Assembly: GCF_000720135.1 (NCBI RefSeq)
Contig: NZ_JOIU01000011.1
Location: 310,001-374,000, forward strand
DNA from: Streptomyces sp. NRRL S-1022
Lineage (GTDB): Bacteria > Actinomycetota > Actinomycetes > Streptomycetales > Streptomycetaceae
DNA: 64,000 nucleotides
Reading direction: 5' to 3'
The translations under genes were made by a program, and so were the position numbers. Numbering within the stretch: the first letter of the stretch is position 1; the number at the start of each line of letters is the position of its first letter. Shown here piece by piece: positions 1 to 8,431 of the stretch. Under the pieces are notes generated by a model that had not been told where the DNA came from, did no database searches, and worked only from the letters and a program-made list of their open reading frames with translations.

Positions 1-341
1 CGGTTCTCGGGGGTCCACGTCTTGCCTCGGTTGTTGATCGGGACGAGCAGCAGTAGCGACATGATCACGCTGAGGACCAGCAGCGCGGCGGCTGCGAGGA
101 CGAGCCCGGTGCCTTGGCGGTGCCATCCGGCGACGGCCCAGATCGCGACGAGGGCGACCGAGCCGATGTACCAGACCGGCATGACGGCGCCGAGCATCCG
201 TCCCCCGTGGGCGTGTCCGAGCTGGCCGGCGTCGCCGGGGAGTGCGTTGAGTATCGGGTTCATGACGAAGGCGACGGAGAACTCCACCCCCACCATCACG
301 CCGACGACCACGATGGTGAACACCTGAAATGCGCTGAGCAT
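1..341 (-). CDS. DUF1772-type membrane protein (partial, C-terminus off window)
   Basis: Reading the minus strand from the ATG at 341 gives at least 113 residues that run off the window edge. The protein starts MLSAFQVFTIVVVGVMVGVE and has three or more hydrophobic segments, with a conserved N-P pair (AFVMNP) after the first one and LLLVPINNRGKTW near the edge. This pattern matches the DUF1772/anthrone-oxygenase-like small membrane proteins. A GGAGGGG ribosome site lies just upstream. It is divergent from the TetR gene at 437, and the shared spacer carries CTAGC-N3-GCTAG repeats, so the TetR protein probably controls it. The biochemical role is unknown. Confidence 0.75.
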   Translation of the reverse strand, partial: MLSAFQVFTIVVVGVMVGVEFSVAFVMNPILNALPGDAGQLGHAHGGRMLGAVMPVWYIGSVALVAIWAVAGWHRQGTGLVLAAAALLVLSVIMSLLLLVPINNRGKTWTPEN

Positions 342-363
342 GACGGCCCCTCCGAGTCCAGAT

Positions 364-427
364 CTAGCGCTGCTAGCTGATGAAGCAACGCTAGCGCTGC
401 TGCCGCTCGATTGTCTAGCAGTGCTAG
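364..427. promoter_or_regulatory. Paired CTAGC-N3-GCTAG operators between DUF1772 and tetR genes
   Basis: Two perfect palindromes of the form CTAGC-N3-GCTAG sit at 364-376 and 415-427, and a degenerate half copy (CTAGCGCTGCTGC) lies between them at 391-403. The second palindrome overlaps a TAGGAT -10 box at 425-430, seven bases before the tetR start, so tetR may be leaderless. Binding there would block both divergent promoters. Confidence 0.7.
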
Positions 428-436
428 GATCGAGTC

Positions 437-1015
437 ATGTCGGTCAAGGAACGCAAGGAGCGCGAGCGGGCGGGCCGTGAGCGCCTCATCGTGGCGGCGG
501 CCCGCGAACTCGCGGAGCAGCAGGGCTGGGACGCGGTCACCACCCGCCGGCTCGCCGAGCGCATCGAATACAGCCAGCCCGTCCTCTACAGCCACTTCCG
601 CGGCAAACGCGAGATCATCGGCGCCGTCGCCCTACAGGGCGCCGCCGAACTGGCCGTCGCGCTGCGAGCCGCCACCGCCACCGCGGACGGTCGGCGTGCC
701 CGGGTCACCGCCCTCGCCCGCGGCTACCTCGACTTCGCCGCAGGCAACCCGGCGGTCTACGACGCCCTGTTCCAGCTCGACGGCGGCCTGGCGTACGCAC
801 GGGAGGACACCCCGCAACCCCTCAAGGACGCCTTCGCCGCCTTGCTGGAGTGCCTCGGCGAGGTCGCCGGGGAGGGCGTCGATCCGGGGCTGTTCACCGA
901 GGTGTTCTGGGCGTCCCTGCACGGGATCGCGACCCTGACCCGGGCGGGACGGCTGCCGCCGGAGTACACCGGGCAGAGGGTGGAACTACTGGTGGACCGG
1001 CTCGCCGTGCTCTGA
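437..1015 (+). CDS. TetR/AcrR family transcriptional regulator
   Basis: This 192-residue protein has a TetR-type N-terminal helix-turn-helix: GWDAVTTRRLAERIEYSQPV (about residues 35-54) followed by LYSHFRGKREI. The rest is an alpha-helical ligand and dimerisation domain. It is divergent from the DUF1772 membrane protein, with operator-like palindromes in the spacer, so autorepression and control of that neighbour are likely. The start is ATG at 437; there is no clear ribosome site, but a -10 box at 425-430 fits leaderless translation. The ligand cannot be told from sequence. Confidence 0.9.
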   Translation: MSVKERKERERAGRERLIVAAARELAEQQGWDAVTTRRLAERIEYSQPVLYSHFRGKREIIGAVALQGAAELAVALRAATATADGRRARVTALARGYLDFAAGNPAVYDALFQLDGGLAYAREDTPQPLKDAFAALLECLGEVAGEGVDPGLFTEVFWASLHGIATLTRAGRLPPEYTGQRVELLVDRLAVL

Positions 1016-1071
1016 CACACGGCCCGCTGCGGGGACACGCGCGGCCGTGGGGCGAGCCGTTGGTCGGCCGT

Positions 1072-1302
1072 GGACACGGCATCCTGCTCGCCGAGTTGTA
1101 CGCGGCCGACGCCCTGGACTGAACCCGGGCCTGCGTGGATGCCTCCCACATCCGCGCGACAAGAGGGCGCGAGGCGACCGGCCCGTCACCGGTCGACCGC
1201 GCGAAGACGGGCAGTAAACACCATCTGATCTGCGACGGGAAGAACACCCCGTTCAAGGTCATCACCACCGCGGCCAACGGACCGCCTTCCGCCCTCGCGT
1301 AG
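1072..1302 (+). pseudogene. IS5-type transposase fragment (DDE core, stop-disrupted)
   Basis: In one frame the DNA reads LLAELYAADALD, stop (TGA 1120-1122), TRACVDASHIRATRG, then TGSKHHLICDGK and FKVITTAAN, ending at TAG 1300-1302. The VDASHI...GSKHHLI...A-N string is characteristic of IS5-family transposases of actinobacteria. The internal TGA replaces the usual Trp codon, and both ends of the gene are missing, so this is a dead remnant. No terminal repeats are visible around it. Confidence 0.8.
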
Positions 1303-1351
1303 AAGAAGAGCTGCTCGCCCGGCGGCATCTTGAAGCGGTCGAGAGCTCCGT

Positions 1352-1825
1352 TCAGCCGACGGTGAAGCGCTGGTTCTGGGCGCCTCGGTCGCAGCGGGCA
1401 GTGCGGTAGTAGCCGTTGTCCTGCTGGTAGAGGCAACGGCCCGTTCCGACGCTTTGGAGCATGATGGCGCTGCGCGCGGCGGGCTGGACGGTGCGCCACT
1501 TCTGGTATGAGCCGCCGTTACAGCGCAGGGGGTAGACGTCGCCCCGGTCATTGCTGTCGAGGCAGCGGCCCCAGAAGTTGTTCTTGAGAGTGGTGCTGGT
1601 GTTGAGGCGGCCGTTCCACTGCCACAGGAGGCTGCCGCGTCCGGTGGTGCAGCGGTCGCCCTTGAGGCCGGTTTCGGAGGTCTCACGCAGGCAGTCACCG
1701 TAGCGGTAGTTCGCGAAGCGGCTGGTGGCGGTAGCAGCCGAGGCGGGTGTGGGGGTGAGGAGGGGGAGGGTGAGGCCGGCTGCGGCGATGAGGGCGGCGA
1801 AGGCGTTCCGGGTCGGGCGGCGCAC
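1352..1825 (-). CDS. Secreted ricin-type beta-trefoil lectin protein
   Basis: The GTG at 1825 is preceded by an AAGGAGA ribosome site, giving 157 residues. The N-terminus is a signal peptide (RR near the start, then FAALIAAAGLTLPLL and an A-S-A cleavage site near residue 30). The mature part carries trefoil repeats with Q-x-W style motifs (LLWQWNG, YQKWRTV, QNQRFTVG) and paired cysteines (GDCLRE, GRCLDS, GRCLYQ), typical of carbohydrate-binding RICIN domains. It has no fused catalytic domain, so it is probably a free secreted sugar-binding protein. Remnants of IS5-type transposases lie on both sides. Confidence 0.85.
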   Translation of the reverse strand: MRRPTRNAFAALIAAAGLTLPLLTPTPASAATATSRFANYRYGDCLRETSETGLKGDRCTTGRGSLLWQWNGRLNTSTTLKNNFWGRCLDSNDRGDVYPLRCNGGSYQKWRTVQPAARSAIMLQSVGTGRCLYQQDNGYYRTARCDRGAQNQRFTVG

Positions 1826-1924
1826 TGGCGGTCTCCTTGCAGTGGTTTTCAGAGGTACCTCGACAGGATCCCCGAGCACCACCGCCTGCGCCTGAAAAAT
1901 GGGGAAAATCCCCGGATCGAGCCA

Positions 1925-2081
1925 CTCATGCCGGCCGATCCGGTCCGGGGACGGCGCTGGGCCGATCACCGCGGGCACGCTCCAGGCCATCGCGTGGAAG
2001 TACCGCACCAACTCGCCCTGGCGGGACCTCCCAGAGGAGCCCGGCTCGTTCCGGACGGCCCATAAGCGGCTGATCAGGTGA
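1925..2081 (+). pseudogene. IS5-type transposase N-terminal fragment
   Basis: The frame ending at TGA 2079-2081 encodes IAWKYRTNSPWRDLPEEPGS followed by FRTAHKRL, which matches the conserved N-terminal block (YRTGSPWRDLP..G.W.T.HKR) of IS5-family transposases. It stops after about 50 recognisable residues with no catalytic part. It lies downstream of the core fragment at 1072-1302 on the same strand, the wrong order for one intact element, so rearrangement or two insertions are implied. Confidence 0.75.
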
Positions 2082-2119
2082 ATCAGTTCGCATCCACCGG
2101 TCGAGGGGCCTTCGCTCGA

Positions 2120-2479
2120 TCACAGCGTGGTGGCCAGGCGGATGGTCACCGCAGCGGTGACGAGGAGCCCGGCGTTGAGTGCGATCCGGCGGTCCTCGCC
2201 GACCAGGTGGACGGCGATCGCGCCGCTCTGCAGCAGTACGAAGCCGGTGGCCGCGGCCGGCGCCAGCGAGGGGGCGATGCCGGTGAGCGGAGGCAGGATC
2301 AGGCCGGTCGCGCCGAGTATCTCGACCGCTCCCAGCGCCCTGAGGGCAGGCAAGGGTATGCGGTCGACCCAGGCCATCATCGGTCGGAGTTGATCGCGGC
2401 TGCGGAACACCTTCAGCGTGCCCGCGTAGAAGTAGAAGAGCGCGAGCAGGCCCGCGACGATCCAATAGGCGAGGTTCAT
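2120..2479 (-). CDS. DoxX family membrane protein
   Basis: This 119-residue protein has four predicted transmembrane helices (AYWIVAGLLALFYFYAGTLK, then ALGAVEILGATGLILPPL, a third around ATGFVLLQSGAIAVHL and a fourth at the C-terminus). The early FYFYAGTLK and the AVEILGATGLILP segments are typical of DoxX/DoxD-like proteins. The family is linked to redox or quinone-related membrane functions, but the reaction here is unknown. It lies on the same strand as the cupin gene upstream of it. Confidence 0.85.
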   Translation of the reverse strand: MNLAYWIVAGLLALFYFYAGTLKVFRSRDQLRPMMAWVDRIPLPALRALGAVEILGATGLILPPLTGIAPSLAPAAATGFVLLQSGAIAVHLVGEDRRIALNAGLLVTAAVTIRLATTL

Positions 2480-2650
2480 GATTCCCGTTCGTGGGCCACC
2501 GGTTCACGGCGGTCCGTCGATTGCGTCGCTTGCCGGAACAGCCCTCAAGGCCCAGTCCGTCGCCCAGAGGGAGCCGGGCACCGAAAAGCGGCAGCGTCAC
2601 TCCCCTGCCGGTTCAAGCAAGGGTGGCCGGGCCGTGGCGTGCCGTCGGCT

Positions 2651-3145
2651 TCAGGCGAGGTCGGTGGCGGGCTCGGTCGCGTAGCGGCTCATCGTGTCGA
2701 CGTTGGCCTGTGGCGTCAGCGGACGGCCGCTGACGAGGACCTCCTGGAGGTCTCGGAAGTACTGCACGTAGAGGTCGGGGGTGAAGGTGCTGAGCACGAC
2801 GGCGGGTTGGTCGGTCAGGTTGGCGAAGGTGTGCGGGGTGCCGGGCGGAACCATCACGAGCGTGCCCGTGGTGACGTCGTGGTCCTCGTCCCCGACGGTG
2901 AACCGCACGGTGCCGGAGAGGACGTAGAAGCCCTCGTCGTGCCGGGCATGGCGGTGCTGCGGCGGGCCCTGGGTGTGCGGGGCGAGCACGGACTCCGCAA
3001 TCGCCAGGCGGTGCCCGGTGTGGCTGCCGTCCTCCAGGATGCGCATGTGCGTGGTGCCCAGAACGATCGTCTCGCCGTCGCCGGGACCCACCACCACCAC
3101 AGCGGGGTCGGTCTGCGGCTCGCTGGTCTTCGCTTCTTCGGTCAT
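2651..3145 (-). CDS. Cupin-domain protein
   Basis: The 164-residue protein contains one cupin barrel: motif 1 is PPQHRHARHDEGFYVLSGTV with the His-x-His and Glu metal ligands, and motif 2 is MVPPGTPHTFAN. Such proteins bind a metal and act as dioxygenases, isomerases or small-molecule binders; the substrate cannot be told. The ATG at 3145 is chosen, but a GTG two codons earlier at 3151 is possible. It is divergent from a LysR gene and the 81-bp spacer holds a palindrome, so the LysR protein is the likely regulator. Confidence 0.85.
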   Translation of the reverse strand: MTEEAKTSEPQTDPAVVVVGPGDGETIVLGTTHMRILEDGSHTGHRLAIAESVLAPHTQGPPQHRHARHDEGFYVLSGTVRFTVGDEDHDVTTGTLVMVPPGTPHTFANLTDQPAVVLSTFTPDLYVQYFRDLQEVLVSGRPLTPQANVDTMSRYATEPATDLA

Positions 3146-3200
3146 GCTCACGAGTGCACCGCCGGGTACCCGCCGGTGTCCAAGACCCCTTCCGCGGCGC

Positions 3201-3219
3201 CGATACCTCGTGGGTATCG
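3201..3219. promoter_or_regulatory. Palindromic LysR operator CGATACC-N5-GGTATCG
   Basis: A perfect 7-bp inverted repeat, CGATACC (3201-3207) and GGTATCG (3213-3219), sits seven bases before the lysR start codon in the divergent cupin/lysR spacer. It has the T-N11-A form expected of LysR-type binding sites. Its position suggests autoregulation as well as control of the cupin gene. Confidence 0.6.
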
Positions 3220-3226
3220 TTGCAGC

Positions 3227-4078
3227 GTGGAGCTACGGATCTTGCGCTACTTCGTGGCGGTCGCCGAGGAACTCCACTTCGGCCGGGCCGCGACCCGGCT
3301 GCACATGAGTCAGCCACCACTGAGCCGGGCGATCAAGCAGCTGGAGGCCGATGTCGGGGCCCCGCTCTTCACCCGCTCGCCCACAGGAGTCACGCTCACC
3401 CCGGTGGGCGCGGTGCTGCTCGAAGAGGCGCGGGCCCTACTCGACCACGCCGCCCGCGTCCGGGCGCGCGTGAGCGCGGCGGCCGGCGTCGCGGCCATCA
3501 CCATCGGCATCCTGGGCGACGGCACCGACCCGGGAGTCGCCAGGCTGGCCGCCGCCTACCGCCGGAGCCACCCCGGCATCGAGATCCGTATCCGCGACAC
3601 CGATCTGACCGACCCCACCTGCGGGCTGCGCGCCGGGCTGGTCGACGTCGCGCTGACGCGGTCGCCGTTCGACGAGACCGCGCTGACGGTGCGTGCGCTG
3701 CGGGCCGATCCGGTCGGCGTGGTGCTGCGCGCCGACGATCCGCTGGCCCGCCGCGACAGCCTGCGGCTGGCCGAGCTGAGCGACCGCCGCTGGTTCCAGT
3801 TCCCGCAGGGCACCGACCCCCTCTGGCAGTCCTACTGGAACGGCGGCAGGCCGCGCGAGGGCCCAGTGGTGCACACCGTCCAGGAATGCCTGCAGGCCGT
3901 GCTGTGGAACGGCACGGTCGGCCTGGCCCCGCTCGGACACGACCTGCCCGCGGAGCTGGCCGTGGTGCCACTGATCGACATGCCGCCGAGCCGAGTGGTG
4001 GCGGTATGGAACGAGGGTGACACCAGTCCGTTGATCCGATCCTTCATCGGGATCGCGGCAGCCGCGTACCGTCACTGA
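3227..4078 (+). CDS. LysR family transcriptional regulator (next to cupin)
   Basis: Starting at GTG 3227 gives 283 residues beginning VELRILRYFVAVAEELHFG, the standard LysR start. The winged HTH follows (RAATRLHMSQPPLSRAIKQL), then the periplasmic-binding-protein-like effector domain from about residue 90. The longer open frame upstream is antisense to the DoxX and cupin genes and is not coding. The palindrome at 3201-3219 just ahead of the start is its probable operator. Confidence 0.9.
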   Translation: MELRILRYFVAVAEELHFGRAATRLHMSQPPLSRAIKQLEADVGAPLFTRSPTGVTLTPVGAVLLEEARALLDHAARVRARVSAAAGVAAITIGILGDGTDPGVARLAAAYRRSHPGIEIRIRDTDLTDPTCGLRAGLVDVALTRSPFDETALTVRALRADPVGVVLRADDPLARRDSLRLAELSDRRWFQFPQGTDPLWQSYWNGGRPREGPVVHTVQECLQAVLWNGTVGLAPLGHDLPAELAVVPLIDMPPSRVVAVWNEGDTSPLIRSFIGIAAAAYRH

Positions 4079-4151
4079 GCGACAGTCAGTGCTGCCGCGG
4101 CTCGTGAATGTTCGAAGGCTGGGGCTCAAGGTTCCGTCTTCCGAAGTGGTT

Positions 4152-5000
4152 CTACCGGCGGACCGCCGAGATCAGCCCGCCGGGCCGCTCCTCGCGCCGC
4201 GGCGGTGTGTTGAGCGGGCGGCCGTAGGCGGCAGCGCACTCGCGGAGGGTGCGGCTGTCCGCCTCCCAGCCGTGCCCGGCCAGCCAGCCCACCGGGTCGT
4301 CGGGCATCTCGGAAACCCACATGGACGCCGCCGATCCCGGCGCGGCGTCCGCGCCGAAGCGCTCGATCACGCCGCGCGAGCCCAGGGTCAGCCCCATCCG
4401 GCTGCCTGTCGCCGACTGCGCGCCGATCCGGGCCGTCAGCAGCTCCACCGCGTCCGCGGGCAGGTAGATCAGCAGCCCCTCGGCGATCCACGCGGTCGGC
4501 ACGGCCGGGTCGTGCCCCGCGGCGGCCAGCGCGCCGGGCCAGTCCTCCCGCAGATCCACCGCGACGGTGGTGCGCTCGCAACGTGCGGCGGCTCCCTCCT
4601 GGCGCAGCACCGATTCCTTGAAGTCCAGTGGCGCGGCGGTGTCGACCTCGAACAGCCGGGTGCCCTCGGGCCAGTCCATCCGGAAGGCCCGGCTGTCCAT
4701 GCCGGCGCCGAGCAGCACGACTTGCCGGACCCCGGACGCGGAGGCCTGCCGCAACAGGTCGTCGAGGAACTTCGTCCTGATGACGATGGAGAAGGACACG
4801 GCCTGCCGGCGCCGTCGCGCGGCCTCGTCACCGGGCGCCGGCGAGGAGGGCCACAGGCCGCCGGCGATGGCGAAGGCCCGTGCCAGCGGGTCGCGGAACA
4901 GCGCGTCCGCCCGCTCGCTCTCCAGCGCCCGCACCCTGGCCACTCCCACCGCCGTGGCCCACACTCCCGACGGCTGCACCCGCTCCTGCTCATCAGTCAC
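4152..5000 (-). CDS. Class I SAM-dependent methyltransferase (leucine carboxyl methyltransferase-like)
   Basis: The 282-residue protein has the pattern of the large actinobacterial LCM-like methyltransferase family: an early GVWATAVGVARVRALES, the SAM-binding VVLLGAGMDSRAFRM, the acidic FEVDTAAPLDFKE, and WIAEGLLIYLPADAV. These proteins are abundant in Streptomyces and mycobacteria, and their substrates are mostly unknown. The GTG at 5000 is preceded by a TAGGCT -10-like box a few bases away, so it may be leaderless. It is convergent with the LysR gene on its left. Confidence 0.88.
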   Translation of the reverse strand: MTDEQERVQPSGVWATAVGVARVRALESERADALFRDPLARAFAIAGGLWPSSPAPGDEAARRRRQAVSFSIVIRTKFLDDLLRQASASGVRQVVLLGAGMDSRAFRMDWPEGTRLFEVDTAAPLDFKESVLRQEGAAARCERTTVAVDLREDWPGALAAAGHDPAVPTAWIAEGLLIYLPADAVELLTARIGAQSATGSRMGLTLGSRGVIERFGADAAPGSAASMWVSEMPDDPVGWLAGHGWEADSRTLRECAAAYGRPLNTPPRREERPGGLISAVRR

Positions 5001-5135
5001 CGCGCCAGCCTAGAGGGTGGGTTCCCCACGGCCTTCGGTCTGTCGCCGTACGGAGTCTTCATCGTGGTGGTCTTCGTGCCCCTCACCGCCCGCTCCGCGG
5101 GTTCACGCCCCGCTCGTCGTGTTCTTCGCCGGTGG

Positions 5136-5915
5136 TCAGCCGCGCAGGTGCAGCCCGAATCCCGTGCGGCCCGCGGGCTCCAGTCCCTCCTTCAGGTGCA
5201 GCGAGGGGATCTCGTAGTCGCCGAAGTTCTGCCGCCGGAACGGGATCGGCTCGGTCGACTCCAGGGTGAGCAGGCGCTGCTCCCAGGCCTTGGCGGCGTC
5301 CGCGTAGTCCTGTTCGGTCATCCGGTCGGTGCCGTACAGCACGAACGGGGGCAGCACCTCGATGCCCGGGTAGTAGAGGATGCCGTGGTGGATCGGGAAC
5401 AGCAGGTCGTCGATGGGGCCGTTGATCCCACGAGCGGCGTAGTGCGACTCCGGGCCGCCGGCGGTCACCGACAGCAGAGCCCTTCTGCCCGCGAGCGTGC
5501 CTTCGCCGAAGCGCTCGCCGTACTTGGTGTCGCTGTGCTCCCCGACGCCGTATGCGAAGTGGTAGGTGAACACGCGGTCCACCCAGCCCTTGAGGATCGC
5601 GGGCATCGAGTACCACCACAGCGGGAACTGGAAGACAATCGTGTCGGCCCACAGCAGCTTCTCCTGCTCGGCGCAGACGTCCGGGGTGAGCGTCCCGGCG
5701 TCGAAGGCCCGACCCGAGTCCAGGGCGACTTTCAGCGGCCTTGAGGCGTTGGGGCCGTAGTCCTCGGCGTTCACGACCGCCTTCCAGTTCATCGCGTACA
5801 GATCGCTCACCCGTACCTCGTGCCCGGCGCTCTCCAACATGGACACAGCCAGGTCCTTCAGCGATCCGTTGAGCGACTTCGGTTCCGGGTGGGCGTAGAC
5901 GATCAGCGTCTTCAT
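5136..5915 (-). CDS. NAD(P)H dehydrogenase (quinone)/flavodoxin-fold oxidoreductase
   Basis: The 259-residue protein begins MKTLIVYAHPEPKSLNGSL, the phosphate-binding loop of NQO1/MdaB-type FAD enzymes, and contains FQFPLWWYSMPAILKGWVDR, the conserved central motif. It should carry out two-electron reduction of quinones or related electrophiles using NAD(P)H. A GAAGGAG ribosome site precedes the ATG. It is divergent from an XRE-type regulator at 6054, which probably controls it. Confidence 0.92.
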   Translation of the reverse strand: MKTLIVYAHPEPKSLNGSLKDLAVSMLESAGHEVRVSDLYAMNWKAVVNAEDYGPNASRPLKVALDSGRAFDAGTLTPDVCAEQEKLLWADTIVFQFPLWWYSMPAILKGWVDRVFTYHFAYGVGEHSDTKYGERFGEGTLAGRRALLSVTAGGPESHYAARGINGPIDDLLFPIHHGILYYPGIEVLPPFVLYGTDRMTEQDYADAAKAWEQRLLTLESTEPIPFRRQNFGDYEIPSLHLKEGLEPAGRTGFGLHLRG

Positions 5916-6053
5916 GGGGACTCCTTCGGATCGGATGCCTTCGATCCTGGACGCTGCGGCACCCTGCGTTCAGGGACGCCTCTTCCACCGGACGGGACTT
6001 CCTGGTATCGGCAGGGCCACCTTCGCGGGCGCCACCGGGGCCATACTGTGGGC

Positions 6054-6902
6054 ATGGACGATCTTGCGGGCTTCCTGCGGACTCGGCGTTCCCGGGTCGA
6101 CCCGGCAGCCGTCGGGATCCCCACCGACAGCCGCCGCCGGGTAGAAGGGCTGCGCCGGGAAGAGGTCGCGCACCTGTCCGGCGTCAGCGTCGACTACTAC
6201 GTGCGGCTGGAGCAGGGCCGCGCGACCCAGCCCTCCGAACAGGTCCTGGACGCGCTCGCCCGTGTCCTCGGCCTCGACGAGACCGAACGCGGGCACCTTG
6301 ACCGGCTCGCCCGGCAGCACCGCCGCCGGGCGAAGGCGCCGGGCGGGCGCATCCGGCCGGAGTTGCTGCGGGTCCTCGCCCTGGTCTCCGACGCCCCCGC
6401 GCTGATCACGAACCACCGCCTGGACGTGCTCGCCGGGAACCGCCTCACCGAGCTTCTCTTCGGCCGGCCGCTACCGGGCTTGAACACCGCCCGGCACGTC
6501 TTCCTGGAGGAGGCCGAGCGCGGTCTGTACGCCGACTGGGAGACATGCACCGTCGACGTGGTCGGCCACCTGCGCCTGGCCGCCGGTAAATACCCCGAGG
6601 ATCCGGGCCTGGCCTCGCTCATCGGCGAACTGGCGATGGGCAGCGAGCGCTTCCGCCGCCTGTGGGCCCGCGCGGACGTGCGCGCCCGCACCCATGGGCG
6701 CAAAGCGTACCGGCACCCGCTCGTCGGACTGCTGGAACTGCACCAGGAGAACTTCGCCCTACCGGATGAATCGGGTATGGAACTGCTGGTGCTGTCCGCG
6801 GCTCCCGGCAGCCCCGCCGAGGACGGGCTGCGCCTGCTCGCGAGCCTGGGCACGGACAGCGCTGACGCGCACTTCGGAGTGAACGCGGAAGTCCCGGAGT
6901 GA
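6054..6902 (+). CDS. XRE-family HTH regulator with MmyB-like ligand domain
   Basis: The 282-residue protein starts MDDLAGFLRTRRSRVDPAAV and has an XRE HTH (RRVEGLRREEVAHLSGVSVD, then YYVRLEQGRATQPS). The C-terminal half matches the MmyB-like PAS-type domain (ITNHRLDVLAGNRL, LFLEEAERGLY-like, GSERFRRLWARADV). This arrangement is common in Streptomyces next to short-chain dehydrogenases and quinone reductases, which fits the divergent NQO1-like gene. The ATG follows a CATACT box by six bases, so a leaderless transcript is likely. Confidence 0.9.
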   Translation: MDDLAGFLRTRRSRVDPAAVGIPTDSRRRVEGLRREEVAHLSGVSVDYYVRLEQGRATQPSEQVLDALARVLGLDETERGHLDRLARQHRRRAKAPGGRIRPELLRVLALVSDAPALITNHRLDVLAGNRLTELLFGRPLPGLNTARHVFLEEAERGLYADWETCTVDVVGHLRLAAGKYPEDPGLASLIGELAMGSERFRRLWARADVRARTHGRKAYRHPLVGLLELHQENFALPDESGMELLVLSAAPGSPAEDGLRLLASLGTDSADAHFGVNAEVPE

Positions 6903-6975
6903 CTCCCGCATTTCTGGGCGGCGGGGTGCCTGTTGCCGTGGGGTGGCTCGGCGACTCCGCCGGTCGTCTCTCCCC

Positions 6976-7905
6976 TCACGGTTCCACGGCCTCGACCGCG
7001 ACGAACTCGTGGAAGTCCATGTTGCTGATCTCCAGGTTGCACGCCATCGATCCGACCTCGCGGCACGGAAGGACGGTGGACTGTCCCGGCGTGTCGTACA
7101 GGGCGACGACGGTCAGCGGGCGGCCGGGCTCGGTGCAGGTCCTCGCGTCGGCGAGTACGACCAGGGGGGTGTGCTCCTCCGGCGGGACCAACGCCGGTAC
7201 GTGGCCCGGCCCAAGGCCCTCGAAGGCACGGTCGTCGACGACCAGCGCCGTCAGCGGACAGTCCTCCACGTCGATCTCGTCGGGATCCGGCCCTGTCCCG
7301 ACCCAGCCGTCCTCGTCCGTCCCGCCCAGTTCCTCGAGCAGGGCACGCCAGCCCTCCTCGTCGTCGAAGCACGTGCGGACCAGCAGGGCCGCGGCGCAGG
7401 CGGGCAGCACCGGGAAGGACCGGCGCGGCAGTACCGCCGGTGTGGGGAAGGCGGGCCGGCCACCGTCCCCCTGGTACATCCCGTACTCGTCCATGTCCCG
7501 CACCAGGTCGTCGAACGCGAGCGTGCCGCCCAGCAACGCGTCCAGAATCTCGCCGAGCCGGGCCGGCGGCACCCGGACACCCCGCCCGGGGTTCGCCGCC
7601 AGGTCCACCAGCAAAGGCCCGTCCCCGCCGTAGACCACGTTGACGTCCACGAGGACGACGACCTGCGTCCCGGCGCCGTGATCCGGGGCGAGCGCCGGTA
7701 CGTCGCCGCCGTGCAGGTGATCCCACGCGCGGGCTGCCACCGGGCGGAGCCGCACGCCGCCGCCTTCGAGGACGAGCACATCACCCTGCCTGCGGGCCCC
7801 GATCTCGTCCGGCAGTCCGCCCCACAGTGCCCTGCCCTCTTCGTAGCACGCACAGACGAGCAGCACCTCGCCGGGCGCGGGCCGGGGAAGTTCGGGGAAG
7901 GGCAT
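6976..7905 (-). CDS. DUF6924-like hypothetical protein
   Basis: This 309-residue soluble acidic protein shows an internal duplication: LPRPAPGEVLLVCACYEEGR near the N-terminus and LPACAAALLVRTCFDDEEGW around residue 170 both start a similar alpha/beta unit. The LVRT-x-F-x-D-x-x-W string resembles the DUF6924 family of actinobacteria, which has no known function. There is no signal peptide or membrane segment. The start has an AAGGAG site nine bases upstream. It stands downstream of the YciI-like gene on the same strand. The family call is tentative; the coding call is firm. Confidence 0.7.
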   Translation of the reverse strand: MPFPELPRPAPGEVLLVCACYEEGRALWGGLPDEIGARRQGDVLVLEGGGVRLRPVAARAWDHLHGGDVPALAPDHGAGTQVVVLVDVNVVYGGDGPLLVDLAANPGRGVRVPPARLGEILDALLGGTLAFDDLVRDMDEYGMYQGDGGRPAFPTPAVLPRRSFPVLPACAAALLVRTCFDDEEGWRALLEELGGTDEDGWVGTGPDPDEIDVEDCPLTALVVDDRAFEGLGPGHVPALVPPEEHTPLVVLADARTCTEPGRPLTVVALYDTPGQSTVLPCREVGSMACNLEISNMDFHEFVAVEAVEP

Positions 7906-8052
7906 GACACACCACTCCTTCGAAGGTCGCTTGCGTGAGCTCCATGACAGACAGCGAAGCGCACGGCACTGACAACGGGTCGCCGATGCTCACCGAGGGC
8001 ATGGTTGCCGCCCTCCCGTCGCTTCCCCGCCTCCCGTCGCCCCGCTCCCTGC

Positions 8053-8328
8053 TCACGGCTGTTCGGGGCCCGGCGGCCAGGTCGGCCGGAACCGGAGGAT
8101 CTCGGCGGTCGCCGCACCGCTCGTGACGAACGGATCGGTGGCGACGGCGGCCTCGATCGCCGACCGTTCACCCTCCGCCACGACCAATCCACCGGTGCGT
8201 GGTTCCAGCGGGCCCGCGAGGCGCGCCATCCCGGTGGCGAACACGCCCTGCGGGTTGGAGTAGTGGGCTTCCTTGAGCGCGTCGATGGTCTCCAGCGGCG
8301 CGCAATACCTGAACACGATGACGAACAT
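8053..8328 (-). CDS. YciI-like protein
   Basis: Starting at ATG 8328 gives 91 residues: MFVIVFRYCAPLETIDAL, then an H-Y pair, a short GPLEPRTGGLVVAEG strand and the FVTSGAATAEILRF end. This is the ferredoxin-like fold of the YCII-related family, in which a His-Asp pair is proposed to be catalytic. The upstream extension of the open frame is rejected because it overlaps the divergent LysR start. Control by that LysR protein is likely from the arrangement. Confidence 0.85.
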   Translation of the reverse strand: MFVIVFRYCAPLETIDALKEAHYSNPQGVFATGMARLAGPLEPRTGGLVVAEGERSAIEAAVATDPFVTSGAATAEILRFRPTWPPGPEQP

Positions 8329-8431
8329 GCCTTCAGTCAAGGGCGGGCGGGGCCGGGAGCGCCAAGACCGGTTCCTTGCCGTCGCCATAGGCTGGCACCT
8401 ATGACCGCAGACGAGAGACGGTGAACCGGGC

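Noticed and set aside
2078..3226. Apparent long N-terminal extension of the LysR gene at 3227
   Set aside because: The extension is antisense to the DoxX and cupin genes, and a proper LysR start exists at 3227.
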